In this document: positions 34,086-42,619 of the stretch, in pieces
Numbering within the stretch: the stretch's first letter is position 1
How the letters are laid out: every line of letters starts with the position of its first letter
From: Sphingobacterium spiritivorum
GTDB lineage: Bacteria > Bacteroidota > Bacteroidia > Sphingobacteriales > Sphingobacteriaceae
Length of the DNA: 64,000 bases
Direction: 5' to 3'
Assembly: GCF_016724845.1 (NCBI RefSeq)
Contig: NZ_CP068082.1
Span: 3,782,001 to 3,846,000, forward strand
Made by a program: the position numbers and the translations under genes
The notes under the pieces: generated by a model
Seen by the model: only the letters and a program-made list of their open reading frames with translations
What the model was told of the DNA's origin: nothing
Database searches by the model: none

Positions 34086-34868
34086 ATGACCATGTCTGAT
34101 TTTAATATAAAAGAATTTCTGGATCAAAAGGTTGAGCAATACAATCAGCCTGGTTTTATTCCAAATGATCCTATTTGTATTCCTCATTTATTTTCCCGAA
34201 AACAGGATATTGAGATCATGGGTTTTTTTGCTTCTGTTCTGGCCTGGGGGCAGCGCAAAACTATTATTAATAAATGCAGGGAGCTGATTGACCGTATGGA
34301 TGGAGCTCCTTTTGATTTTATAATGCATCATCAGGAGACTGACTTGAAACAGTTGCTGGGATTTAAACACCGTACCTTTAATGATACAGATCTATTGTAT
34401 TTCATCTCCTTTTTCCGATATCATTTCTCAGTGTTTGATTCTTTGGAAGATGCCTTTTTGATTGGTCAGGAACAGACTAAAGAAGTTTCAGTAGAGAAAG
34501 CACTGAATGCTTTTAAGGCTTATTTTTTCTCTTTACCTGATTTTCCCTTACGTACCAGAAAGCATATCAGTGCTCCTGTACAAAAATCAACGGTAAAGCG
34601 TATAAATATGTTTTTGCGCTGGATGGTACGTCAGGATGACAAGGGTGTAGACTTTGGAATCTGGACCCGGATTCATCCAAAGGATCTGATTTGTCCGTGC
34701 GATCTTCACGTGGAAAGAGTGGCTCGTAAATTCGGGTTGATTACGCTAGATAAAGTGAATTGGAAAACGGCTCTTGAACTTACCGTCAATCTCCGGATGC
34801 TGGATCCGATGGATCCGATTAAATATGATTTTGCATTATTTGGACTGGGAGTAGAAAGGGAAATGTAA
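34086..34868 (+). CDS. TIGR02757 (DUF2400) family protein
   Basis: A 260-residue cytoplasmic protein found widely in Bacteroidota and some other bacteria. Recognised from NDPICIPHLFSRKQDIEIMGFFASVLAWGQRKTIINKCRELIDRMDGAPFDFI at the N terminus, and KRINMFLRWMVRQDD with GIWTRIHPKDLICPCDLHVERVARKFGLI toward the C terminus. The last region recalls helix-hairpin-helix DNA glycosylase folds, but the role is unproven. A second ATG lies six bases downstream (34092). It stands alone after the inverted-repeat element. Confidence 0.87.
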   Translation: MTMSDFNIKEFLDQKVEQYNQPGFIPNDPICIPHLFSRKQDIEIMGFFASVLAWGQRKTIINKCRELIDRMDGAPFDFIMHHQETDLKQLLGFKHRTFNDTDLLYFISFFRYHFSVFDSLEDAFLIGQEQTKEVSVEKALNAFKAYFFSLPDFPLRTRKHISAPVQKSTVKRINMFLRWMVRQDDKGVDFGIWTRIHPKDLICPCDLHVERVARKFGLITLDKVNWKTALELTVNLRMLDPMDPIKYDFALFGLGVEREM

Positions 34869-34987
34869 AAATCTTATGGCCGCCTATTTTATGTAATTTG
34901 GACTAGAATCTTCCTGATTTGTAATTTTTTTTCTTTAATGATAATTGTGTTTCTGAGTATTCTTTAAAAAACTGTATATTAGCTGGA

Positions 34988-34995
34988 TAGGTTTG
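34988..34995 (+). promoter_or_regulatory. Candidate -7 promoter element of the secreted hydrolase gene
   Basis: TAGGTTTG matches TAnnTTTG. It would give a leader of about 100 bases before the ATG at 35101. The -33 region has only TTTA at a fitting place. Confidence 0.4.
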
Positions 34996-35100
34996 TGTTT
35001 AAGATTAAATGTGAAGGGTAATTCGTGTTTTCTGGAGTTCTTCTGTGCAGTTAATTGTTTAAAACCTATTACACTAACACATTGTTTTATAAACACCATC

Positions 35101-36459
35101 ATGAGAAAATTGAAACCAGTTTTTACAGCGGCTTTGTTATTTGTTATTTTAAGTTTTAGTATCCTTAATTTATATGCTCAAAGCGGAAAGGAATTGCAGA
35201 TTACAGATCAAAAATCCACATTAAAAAATTCCAGTTTTTCTTATTTTTTAGCATATTTTAAACGTAATCTGGAAACTGAGAATCTGGAAAAAATAGAATC
35301 AGTTTATTATAATAAAACCATTCATACGCCTCTTCTAAAGATTGAAAAGGAAAGAGTTTGGGAACTTTGGAAAGAGGCTAACAACGAGAGATTGGCGACC
35401 TTGCCTTCTGCAAGTAAAGATGGAAGCGAATTTATCTGGGATATTCCACAGGGACAGCGTATGAAAATACAAACCTTTACTAAAGGAGAAAAACCTGCTT
35501 CCGGATATCCTTTTTTCATCAACCTGCATGGGGGAGGGGGATATGGAGATCTGTCAGGCCCTTGGGATTCTGAAACAAACTCTGATGAATGGACTGCAGC
35601 CAAAATGCTGGGTAAAGCCTATCAGGATAGTTCAAGCTATTATTTTGTACCCAGAATGGCTGATGACAGGATCGGAAGATGGTATTATCGCCCTCAACAA
35701 GTTTCCTGGCTGAGGGCCTGGCAACTGGCTGTACTTTCAAATGAAATCGATCCTGACAGAACGTATATATTGGGGATTTCGGAAGGTGGATACGGGAGTT
35801 TCAGAATGGGAACTTTCTACGCAGATTATTTTGCCGGCCTTGGACCTATGGCAGGGCCGGAAACTGAGGAAGCTGCTCCTATAGAAAACCTAAGGAACAC
35901 CTCTGTTCGCATAGAAGTAGGAGAATTTGATCGCGGATTCGATCGTAATAAAATGGGAATCTCCTGGAAGCAAAGACTTGATAGTGCAGCTTTGGTTAAT
36001 CCGGGATATTTTAATCACGTGGTGAACATTCAGACTGGTAAAGGGCATGGTATCAATTATTATAACGTGACTCCATGGTTGATCAAACAAAGTAAGCGAG
36101 TGACTTATCCCGATGTATTATCCTTTATGTATTATGACACGGACGGTGATTATAGAAAGGGTTTTGGATATGTGCGATTAGACGGATTGAGTAAAGAAGG
36201 AGGGAGGAAATCCTTTAAAATTGAAAAGAACGGAAATAACTATGATATTACTACACAGGAAGTGAAAGGTAAGGTCTCCGGAAAAATTAGCCTTTATGTA
36301 GATAAAGTAGACTTTATAAAACCCGTAAAAGTCCGGCTTAATGGAAAAGAGGTCTTCAACGGGAAAGTTAAAAATAATTTTGCTGTAATAGTGGAGAGTA
36401 TAGCGCTATTTGGTGATCCGGCACGTATTTATGCCGCTAAAATAGAATTGGATATTTAG
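35101..36459 (+). CDS. Secreted alpha/beta-hydrolase-fold protein
   Basis: A 452-residue exported protein; the signal peptide ends about residue 26 (YAQS). A helical segment of about 100 residues is followed by the hydrolase core: FFINLHGGGGYGD (oxyanion region), the nucleophile elbow GISEGGYG with Ser in G-x-S-x-G at about 224, an acid loop around EVGEFDRGFD, and the likely catalytic His in GKGHGINYYN. A beta-rich C-terminal domain of about 110 residues (SGKISLYVDK...VRLNGKEVFNGKV) may bind carbohydrate or substrate. It resembles esterase/peptidase-like lipases; substrate unknown. Candidate -7 box at 34988. Confidence 0.83.
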   Translation: MRKLKPVFTAALLFVILSFSILNLYAQSGKELQITDQKSTLKNSSFSYFLAYFKRNLETENLEKIESVYYNKTIHTPLLKIEKERVWELWKEANNERLATLPSASKDGSEFIWDIPQGQRMKIQTFTKGEKPASGYPFFINLHGGGGYGDLSGPWDSETNSDEWTAAKMLGKAYQDSSSYYFVPRMADDRIGRWYYRPQQVSWLRAWQLAVLSNEIDPDRTYILGISEGGYGSFRMGTFYADYFAGLGPMAGPETEEAAPIENLRNTSVRIEVGEFDRGFDRNKMGISWKQRLDSAALVNPGYFNHVVNIQTGKGHGINYYNVTPWLIKQSKRVTYPDVLSFMYYDTDGDYRKGFGYVRLDGLSKEGGRKSFKIEKNGNNYDITTQEVKGKVSGKISLYVDKVDFIKPVKVRLNGKEVFNGKVKNNFAVIVESIALFGDPARIYAAKIELDI

Positions 36460-36516
36460 TAAAGTAATCTAGTTTGGACCCGTAGTAAAGGGGAGATGTA
36501 AATATAAGTCTGCAAG

Positions 36517-36552
36517 CAACTGCTACAGTGTTTTTTTACACTGTAGCAGTTG
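36517..36552. repeat. 15-bp inverted repeat spanning the gap stop codon
   Basis: Arms 36517-36531 and 36538-36552 pair perfectly around six bases. The gap stop codon straddles the loop and one arm, and the other arm is a mirror copy of the last gap codons. Neither strand has a T tract afterwards, so it is not a standard terminator although it lies between convergent genes. Confidence 0.65.
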
Positions 36553-37552
36553 TAGAGTCTATTTTTAACAGCAGATCTACGAGTCTGTTGGAATATCCGA
36601 ATTCATTGTCGTACCAGCCGACTACTTTTACAAGCCCGCCTACAATAGAGGTCAGTTGCGAATCAAATACGCATGAGTAGGGATTATTTATAATATCTAC
36701 AGATACAATGGGATCTTCAGTATAATACAATACTTCTATTAATGAGCCATTTGCAGCAGCTTGAAACTTTGCATTGATTTCTTCTACTGTAGTCTGTTTT
36801 TTTAGGGTACAGGTGAAATCTGTGAGCGATCCGTTTAATACGGGGACACGTATTCCTGCGCCTCCTAACCGGCCTTCTAAATGTGGAAATACATTGGTGA
36901 TGGCTTTCGCTGCGCCTGTACTTGTGGGTATAATGGAGGAAGATGCTGCACGTGCACGACGCAAATCACGATGTGGGGCATCATGTAAATTCTGATCCCC
37001 TGTCATGGAGTGGACAGTGGTGATGTACCCGTCTTCTATTCCCCAGTTTTCATCCAGAATCTTTACCAATGGCGCTACATTATTCGTTGTGCAGGAGGCA
37101 TTGGAAAGTATAGGAGCGGATAAGTCGAATGACTGATCATTGATACCCAAAACTATAGTAGGAATCTCTTTGTCAGGTGAAGGGGCAGATATAATGACTT
37201 TTTTTGCTCCGGCCTTCAGGTGTAAAGCCGCCTGCCCGCCGGAGGTAAAATGTCCTGTAGATTCAATAACAATATCTATTGCGAGTGCTGTCCAGGGAAG
37301 AAGCTCCGGATTTTTTTCTTTGCTGACCTGTATCTGTTGTCCGTTGATAAACAGGTGATTTTCATCATAGCTTACGGTGCCTTGAAAAGGGCCGTGTACC
37401 GAATCATATTTGAAAAGGTGTGCTAGTGTTTTGGTATCCGTCAGGTCATTAATCGCTACTACGTGCAATTGTTCACCGACATTCCTAAGAAGAATATTTC
37501 GAAGTGTATGTCGTCCTATCCGTCCAAATCCATTGATCGCAATATTGATCAT
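36536..37552 (-). CDS. gap: Glyceraldehyde-3-phosphate dehydrogenase
   Basis: Oxidises glyceraldehyde 3-phosphate to 1,3-bisphosphoglycerate in glycolysis, tetrameric and cytoplasmic. The 338 residues contain the NAD-binding INGFGRIGR at 6-14, AINDLTD with the Asp that favours NAD, the catalytic Cys154 in SNASCTTNNVAPL, the base His in VHSMTGDQNLHD, RRARAASSSIIPTSTGAAKA, and the C-terminal WYDNEFGYSNRLVDL. All active-site residues are present. It starts three bases after a thioredoxin-like lipoprotein gene, an odd pairing. The last codons form part of a hairpin. Confidence 0.97.
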   Translation of the reverse strand: MINIAINGFGRIGRHTLRNILLRNVGEQLHVVAINDLTDTKTLAHLFKYDSVHGPFQGTVSYDENHLFINGQQIQVSKEKNPELLPWTALAIDIVIESTGHFTSGGQAALHLKAGAKKVIISAPSPDKEIPTIVLGINDQSFDLSAPILSNASCTTNNVAPLVKILDENWGIEDGYITTVHSMTGDQNLHDAPHRDLRRARAASSSIIPTSTGAAKAITNVFPHLEGRLGGAGIRVPVLNGSLTDFTCTLKKQTTVEEINAKFQAAANGSLIEVLYYTEDPIVSVDIINNPYSCVFDSQLTSIVGGLVKVVGWYDNEFGYSNRLVDLLLKIDSTTATV

Positions 37553-37555
37553 GTG

Positions 37556-38167
37556 TTATTTTGTGTAAGCTGCAATAATCTCGTTAATGTTTTTGTCACC
37601 TTCCCAATGCTCTTTAAGCTGTCCGTCCGGACCGTATACATAATTAGCCGGGAATTGTGAAGGAACATGGAATTTTTGGATAAACTCCTGATTGCGGTCA
37701 TACAGTAACTCTACGTTTGATTTACCGTTTAATTTTGGTCCGAAAGTGTCAAAAAATGAAGCCATTAAAGCAGGATCATTCATGGAAACGAAGTAAACGT
37801 TTACTCCTTTTATCTTGTCGTAGTTGTCGGACAGGGCAGTGGCTTCGTGTTGACAGTGGCTGCATCCCGGATCGAAAAGAACGAATACAGAGTTTTTATC
37901 TTTCGCAAGATCGACTTTTCCAAAGCTGATGCCTGATTTTAGTTTGTAAAATGTGAAATCAGCAGGCAATACTCTTGCGATTTCTTTTGTCATCGGCGGA
38001 GTATCCTGAGCGGGAGTATGAGCTGTTTGTCCTGCATGCGGGTCTTCTGCAGGTGCAGCTGTCTGCTCTGAGGATGTCTGTGTGGCTTGTTTGTTTTCTG
38101 AATTGCAAGAGAAAAGCAGAGATGCTGTAAGCATACTCATCGCTCCTAAAACTAACTTCTTATTCAT
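37556..38167 (-). CDS. Thioredoxin-like (TlpA/AhpC-TSA type) lipoprotein
   Basis: A 203-residue lipid-anchored periplasmic redox protein. Lipobox LFSC (Cys21), then a Gln/Thr/Pro-rich linker of about 45 residues with an HAGQTAHTP segment. The thioredoxin fold carries a CSHC motif (FDPGCSHCQHEA) at about 109-112 and a cis-Pro region in HVPSQFPANYVYGPDG. It should reduce or make disulfides, possibly in cytochrome maturation, but that is inference. Its gene heads the pair with gap, promoter element at 38199. Confidence 0.88.
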   Translation of the reverse strand: MNKKLVLGAMSMLTASLLFSCNSENKQATQTSSEQTAAPAEDPHAGQTAHTPAQDTPPMTKEIARVLPADFTFYKLKSGISFGKVDLAKDKNSVFVLFDPGCSHCQHEATALSDNYDKIKGVNVYFVSMNDPALMASFFDTFGPKLNGKSNVELLYDRNQEFIQKFHVPSQFPANYVYGPDGQLKEHWEGDKNINEIIAAYTK

Positions 38168-38198
38168 ATGGATATTGCTCTTAATGATATTATGGCTT

Positions 38199-38206
38199 CA
38201 AAACTA
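38199..38206 (-). promoter_or_regulatory. -7 promoter element of the thioredoxin-like/gap operon
   Basis: TAGTTTTG on the minus strand matches TAnnTTTG and lies 31 bases before the ATG at 38167. No clear -33 box. Confidence 0.45.
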
Positions 38207-38281
38207 TGAAAAAAATATAAGTTTAAAGGTAAGAATACTGTTATATGACAGTAGACTGTTCTTTTCAAAAATGTATTTGCT

Positions 38282-39346
38282 TCAGGGGAGCGTTTTATCT
38301 TCTGATGCATCAGGTATACCACTGTTGGAACGTCCGTATTCATTGCTGTAGACCTTTAGTAATACACCTACAGAGGATAGAATAAGGGGCCCGAAAATAA
38401 CACCCAGCATTCCAAAAAGTTTCAATCCGAGGAGTACTCCGAATACTGTGATCAGCGGAGGGACATCTCCTAATTTTTTGAGTATAGTAAATCGAAGCAC
38501 GTTGTCAATACCGCCAATAACAATAAATCCGTACAGCAATAATCCTATACCATTCCCGATCTGCCCATTGGCAAACAGGAATATAGACAGCGGTACATAT
38601 ACTGTCATAGTCCCCAGTACCGGGATTATGGTAGATACAGCCGTCATTCCTCCCCAGAGAATAGGGTTTTCAACGCCTAGAAACCAGTAACCTATCATGG
38701 CTACAAAGCCCTGACAGAGCGCCAGTATAGGGATTCCGATGGCATTTGACCGAACCATCATATTGACCTCAGTCCACAACTCATTTTTACTTTGTGTTGA
38801 AAAGGGGATAGCATGATATATTGTTGATTCCATGCGTTTGGAATGTACCAACATAAAGTAGAGTACAAATAAAGATACGAGAAGGTTGACTCCTACCTCT
38901 GCGATCGAGTTGAGTATGCTGGGAAGGTAACGTGTGAGTTTTTGTAAGATATTTAACAATGCTTCTTCGGAGAGGTCGACATTTTTTAGTAAAGGTACAG
39001 TTGCTATATAATCTTTTATTGAATTGAAATTTTTGATAATATCATTTTTATCGCCAACAAGATTTGTCAGCTCAGGAGTGATGTAATTTATAATTCCCCA
39101 GGTCGGAAAGACAATAAATACAACTGTAAGGAGCACCATGAGCAGGCTGACGAGCGACTTGTTCCATTTTCTCTGTTCTGTCATTTTGAAATAGGCATTT
39201 CTAAAGAGAATATATAAGGTAACGGCTCCCAGAAATCCGGGAAGGTAGTACGATAGATTGGTGAAGATGAGTATGCAGATCAGAATGATAATAATGATCA
39301 GCATGATCTGATTGATAGAATTGTTATGTATTTGCTTGTACTTCAT
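38282..39346 (-). CDS. AI-2E family membrane transporter
   Basis: A 354-residue inner-membrane protein of the AI-2E (PerM/TqsA) family, members of which act as exporters of autoinducer-2 or as sodium/proton antiporters; the substrate here is unknown. Eight or so membrane helices are visible: pairs at about 15-50 and 65-90, a long periplasmic segment (ITPELTNLVG...LPSILN), then a block of helices from 150 on with the family's LALCQGFVAMIGYWFLG and GGIDNVLRFTILKK and PLITVFGVLLGLKLFGMLGVIFGPLI. The C terminus is short and polar. It is a single gene. Confidence 0.9.
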   Translation of the reverse strand: MKYKQIHNNSINQIMLIIIIILICILIFTNLSYYLPGFLGAVTLYILFRNAYFKMTEQRKWNKSLVSLLMVLLTVVFIVFPTWGIINYITPELTNLVGDKNDIIKNFNSIKDYIATVPLLKNVDLSEEALLNILQKLTRYLPSILNSIAEVGVNLLVSLFVLYFMLVHSKRMESTIYHAIPFSTQSKNELWTEVNMMVRSNAIGIPILALCQGFVAMIGYWFLGVENPILWGGMTAVSTIIPVLGTMTVYVPLSIFLFANGQIGNGIGLLLYGFIVIGGIDNVLRFTILKKLGDVPPLITVFGVLLGLKLFGMLGVIFGPLILSSVGVLLKVYSNEYGRSNSGIPDASEDKTLP

Positions 39347-39400
39347 CCTGAGATCCGGTTTATTTTTTTAATAAATATCATAAAATAGTTTAACAAATAA

Positions 39401-39428
39401 AAAAAGCGCTAAACTATTAGCGCTTTTT
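39401..39428. terminator. Terminator after the desaturase gene
   Basis: Perfect 12-bp stem AAAAAGCGCTAA/TTAGCGCTTTTT (39401-39412 with 39417-39428), four-base loop. Symmetrical, but only the minus-strand desaturase gene runs into it directly. Confidence 0.9.
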
Positions 39429-39433
39429 AAGTT

Positions 39434-40429
39434 TTATCCGTAGATCCATTTGAATTTATATTCTTTCAATGGTGTTTTCATGCGGTCTGCCAACCGGAGC
39501 AGGCGATCGGGTAATTTGAGCAGATAATCTCTTGCTTTCTCTGCCTGTTCATTAAGTCCGGTCAGTTTATCTATATTCCAGTCTGTATTTAATTCTTTCA
39601 GGATATCAACATAATCTATTGCTGTATATACACCCAGACGTTGTGCTGCATCGGAAAAGTGAGCAAAAGCCTCTCCCTGAGGTTCTCCGGATTCTCTTAA
39701 AAATTGTGCCGGCATAACGATTTTTTTGCGCATCATGTCTTCAAATGCCAGAATGACTTCGCTTGCATCTACGACAAGTGCCTGAGAAATAAAAGACATA
39801 TACGCTTTTGCGTGTCTGGCTTCGTCTGAAGCGATGACACCACACATTTTTGCAAGAAGTTTGTCTCCGTGTTTTTTTGCCAAACCAGCTACCCGGCGGT
39901 GTGATACGTTGGTCGCTATTTCCTGAAAGGAGGTGTAAATAAAATTACGATACGGATCTCTTCCTGTACCGATATCAAATCCGTCCTGTATAAGGTATTG
40001 AGCCGAACGCTCAAATTCTTTCATGTTAACACGCCCGGTGAGGTATAAATATTTGTTCAGTAAATCTCCGTGACGATTTTCTTCTGCAGTCCATGCGCGC
40101 ACCCATTTCATCCATCCTCCCTGCTCATTTTTCTCCACATCATCCACCATAGTCAACCATGATTCGTAGGTAGGAAGGGCTTCTTCGGTAAGTGTATCGC
40201 CGATAAGTACTGCAACTAAATCATAAGAAAGTTCTTTGGCACTTTCCTGCAAGTCTCTTACCTCTTCAAAGAATGTATCTCTGGAAGCATCAGGCAAAAA
40301 ATCTGCCGGTTGCCACATTTCTTCAACAGGCTTTAAATATTCGCTCATCTCATTCAGCATGAACGGCTCCAAATAAGTCATGACCTCTTTACGGGATCCT
40401 TCTGGTATTTGTTGGTTTAATTCTTGCAT
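39434..40429 (-). CDS. Acyl-ACP desaturase (stearoyl-ACP 9-desaturase type)
   Basis: Soluble diiron enzyme that introduces a cis double bond in acyl-ACP, giving unsaturated membrane fatty acids. From the ATG at 40429 it has 331 residues. The two iron-binding motifs are EENRHG at 116-121 and DEARH at 203-207, with further ligand Glu near 66 (ESAKE) and 171. This is the plant-plastid-like FA_desaturase_2 family, seen in actinobacteria and Bacteroidota. A TACCTTTG element lies seven bases upstream, so the mRNA is nearly leaderless; TTG at 40438 would precede that element's end and is rejected. Confidence 0.94.
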   Translation of the reverse strand: MQELNQQIPEGSRKEVMTYLEPFMLNEMSEYLKPVEEMWQPADFLPDASRDTFFEEVRDLQESAKELSYDLVAVLIGDTLTEEALPTYESWLTMVDDVEKNEQGGWMKWVRAWTAEENRHGDLLNKYLYLTGRVNMKEFERSAQYLIQDGFDIGTGRDPYRNFIYTSFQEIATNVSHRRVAGLAKKHGDKLLAKMCGVIASDEARHAKAYMSFISQALVVDASEVILAFEDMMRKKIVMPAQFLRESGEPQGEAFAHFSDAAQRLGVYTAIDYVDILKELNTDWNIDKLTGLNEQAEKARDYLLKLPDRLLRLADRMKTPLKEYKFKWIYG

Positions 40430-40435
40430 AGCATA

Positions 40436-40443
40436 CAAAGGTA
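40436..40443 (-). promoter_or_regulatory. -7 promoter element of the desaturase gene
   Basis: TACCTTTG on the minus strand, an exact match to TAnnTTTG, six bases before the ATG at 40429. Confidence 0.6.
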
Positions 40444-40585
40444 ACTAAATAATGATTAATTGTATTTTAATAATTTCATAATTTGAATGGAAAGTGATGC
40501 AAATCATATTGTTTAGAGGAATGTTAATTCTATCGATTTTTCAAAAGAATACAGTGTGCTGACGTATTTTTTGTCTAAATACTAT

Positions 40586-40593
40586 TAACTTTG
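40586..40593 (+). promoter_or_regulatory. -7 promoter element of the sufSE operon
   Basis: TAACTTTG matches TAnnTTTG, 26 bases before the TTG start of sufS. The -33 TTTG (40570-40573) is only 12 bases away, closer than ideal. Confidence 0.5.
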
Positions 40594-40619
40594 TCTACTT
40601 TAATAAACGTGTATACATT

Positions 40620-41843
40620 TTGAAAAATTTCAATATATCCCAAATCAGGGCCGATTTTCCTATTCTTTCCAGGTCGGTAAACGGCAAACCTCTGGTGTAC
40701 CTGGATAATGGGGCTACCACACAAAAACCTCAGCAGGTCATAGACGCTATTGTTCGGTATTATACGGATATGAATAGTAATGTGCACCGCGGAGTACATT
40801 TTCTGAGTCAGATTTCTACCGATGCATTTGAAGTTACCCGCCGTAAGGTGCAGGCCTTTATCAATGCTGCTCATGAACATGAGATTATTATTACGACAGG
40901 TACTACTCATGCTATTAATATTGTAGCGACCTGCTTTGGTAAAGCTAATATCGGGAAAGATGACGAGATCATGATATCTGCGATGGAGCATCACTCTAAT
41001 ATTGTGCCCTGGCAGATGTTGTGTGATGAGGTAGGTGCAAAATTGAAAGTTATTCCTATGAATGAAAAGGGCGAACTGGATATGGATGCCTATCGCGCGC
41101 TTTTTTCTGAAAAGACTAAAATCGTATCTTTCACTTATGTGTCCAATGCCTTGGGTACAATCAATCCGGTGAAAGAAATGATAGAGATTGCACATGAGCA
41201 TGGCGTACCGGTGCTGGTAGATGCTGCACAGGCGATTCAGCATATTCCTTTGGATGTACAGGATCTGGATGTAGACTTTCTGGTTTTCTCCGGTCATAAA
41301 ATGTATGGTCCGACGGGAGTGGGTGTATTGTACGGTAAAGAAGATTTACTGAATGCTATGCCTCCGTACCAGGGTGGAGGAGATATGATCAAGGAAGTAA
41401 CGTTTGAAAAGACTACCTTTAACGAACTTCCTTTCAAATTTGAAGCGGGTACGCCTAATATTGAAGCAGGTATCTGTCTGGGTGATGCAATAGATTATAT
41501 TAATGCTATCGGACTTGATCAAATTGCTGAATATGAAGCAGAGTTGCTGGCGTATGCAACTGAAAAGATGTCCGCAATTCCGGGAATGAGGATTATCGGT
41601 ACTGCCGATCACAAGTCCTCTGTATTATCATTTGTAATAGATGGTGTGCACCCATACGATGTGGGTGTGATACTGGATAAGCTGGGAATAGCTGTTCGTA
41701 CGGGACATCACTGTGCACAACCTGTCATGGATCAGTTTGGTATCCCGGGAACAGTACGTGCTTCTTTTGCATTTTACAATACTAAGGAAGAGGTAGATCA
41801 GCTGGTAGCAGGAGTGGAGCGTGCTGTAGGTATGCTAGTCTAA
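40620..41843 (+). CDS. sufS: Cysteine desulfurase SufS
   Basis: PLP enzyme that takes sulfur from cysteine for Fe-S cluster assembly. 407 residues starting at TTG (40620); no in-frame ATG is available before YLDNGATTQKP, and FNISQIRADFPIL at residues 3-15 matches family N termini. PLP Lys sits in FSGHKMYGPTG at about 226; the sulfur-carrying Cys is in RTGHHCAQP near residue 364, the group II (SufS) arrangement. sufE follows after 13 bases. Other suf genes (B, C, D) are not in the window. Confidence 0.96.
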   Translation: MKNFNISQIRADFPILSRSVNGKPLVYLDNGATTQKPQQVIDAIVRYYTDMNSNVHRGVHFLSQISTDAFEVTRRKVQAFINAAHEHEIIITTGTTHAINIVATCFGKANIGKDDEIMISAMEHHSNIVPWQMLCDEVGAKLKVIPMNEKGELDMDAYRALFSEKTKIVSFTYVSNALGTINPVKEMIEIAHEHGVPVLVDAAQAIQHIPLDVQDLDVDFLVFSGHKMYGPTGVGVLYGKEDLLNAMPPYQGGGDMIKEVTFEKTTFNELPFKFEAGTPNIEAGICLGDAIDYINAIGLDQIAEYEAELLAYATEKMSAIPGMRIIGTADHKSSVLSFVIDGVHPYDVGVILDKLGIAVRTGHHCAQPVMDQFGIPGTVRASFAFYNTKEEVDQLVAGVERAVGMLV

Positions 41844-41856
41844 ATTAAAGTAAAAT

Positions 41857-42276
41857 ATGACAATCAACGAGATACAAGATGAACTCATAGAAGATTTTTC
41901 ATTCTTTGAGGATTGGATGCAGAAATACGAATATATTATTCAATTGGGTAAAGAATTGCCTTTGGTTGATGAACAATATAAGACGGAAGATTATACCATT
42001 AAAGGCTGTCAGTCTAAGGTCTGGTTACATCCGGATATGGAAGACGGAAAGATTATTTTCAAGGCGGATAGTGATGCTGTGATCACAAAAGGGCTGGTCA
42101 GCCTGATGGTGAAAGTATTGTCGGGTCACACGCCTAAAGAGATAGTGGAGTCAGATCTGTACTTCATTGATCGTATTGGTTTGCGTGAGCATTTGTCTCC
42201 GACACGTGCCAATGGTTTGCTTTCAATGGTGAAACAGATGAAACTTTATGCCGTGGCGCTGCATGCAAAAAATTAA
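41857..42276 (+). CDS. sufE: SufE sulfur acceptor protein
   Basis: Accepts persulfide sulfur from SufS and hands it to the Fe-S scaffold. 139 residues. The acceptor Cys is in YTIKGCQSKVWL at about 51, followed by the family's KADSDAVITKGLVSLMV, and the end IGLREHLSPTRANGLLSMVKQMK. Close coupling to sufS (13 bases) supports their pairing. A terminator follows. Confidence 0.96.
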   Translation: MTINEIQDELIEDFSFFEDWMQKYEYIIQLGKELPLVDEQYKTEDYTIKGCQSKVWLHPDMEDGKIIFKADSDAVITKGLVSLMVKVLSGHTPKEIVESDLYFIDRIGLREHLSPTRANGLLSMVKQMKLYAVALHAKN

Positions 42277-42298
42277 CTGAAGTTATCATTTATCAGAG

Positions 42299-42332
42299 AA
42301 GGAGGTTTCGTTATTCGCAACCTCTTTTTTTT
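42299..42332 (+). terminator. Terminator of the sufSE operon
   Basis: GAGGTT/AACCTC core (42302-42307 with 42319-42324) extended by a G-U and A-U pairs, 11-base loop, then a run of eight T. Confidence 0.8.
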
Positions 42333-42619
42333 GCTCCCTTCATTTTCTTTTATATTTAATTTATAAATAATAAGAATATTATATATTCATTATACGTAAA
42401 TAAAAGTGTGTTGTAAACACGAAAACGTTATAGTTAGTTACGCAAACGGTTGTGTTTTTGTGACATTCTTAAGTGTCGTTCTATAGTTCTAATATTGCCC
42501 TACCAATTAATTAACATAGAACTAACAAGGCTATAAACCTGATGAAGAGAAAAGCCATTATAAACCTTGAAGTCTCTAAGTTTTTTTAGGTAAAAGTGTT
42601 CATCTTTTAAATCCGTTAA
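42333..42619 (+). other. Leader region of the SusCD/M60 locus
   Basis: Gene-free stretch before the first susC. It is AT-rich and contains a GTGTGTTGTAAACAC near-palindrome around 42406-42420, and a TTTTTG about 21 bases upstream of TATAGTTC (42483-42490), a weak promoter candidate. The last 100 bases hold repeated purine-rich stretches and no TAnnTTTG. I see no riboswitch or sigma/anti-sigma gene. An ECF-type or two-component site could be here but cannot be recognised. Confidence 0.45.

Noticed and set aside
36536..37552. gap and gpmI as a glycolytic operon
   Set aside because: They lie over 30 kb apart in unrelated contexts, so no common operon exists here.
40575..41297. 240-codon open frame antisense to sufS
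   Set aside because: It lies fully inside sufS on the other strand, has no family features and is rich in His/Cys/Ile as expected for a shadow frame.
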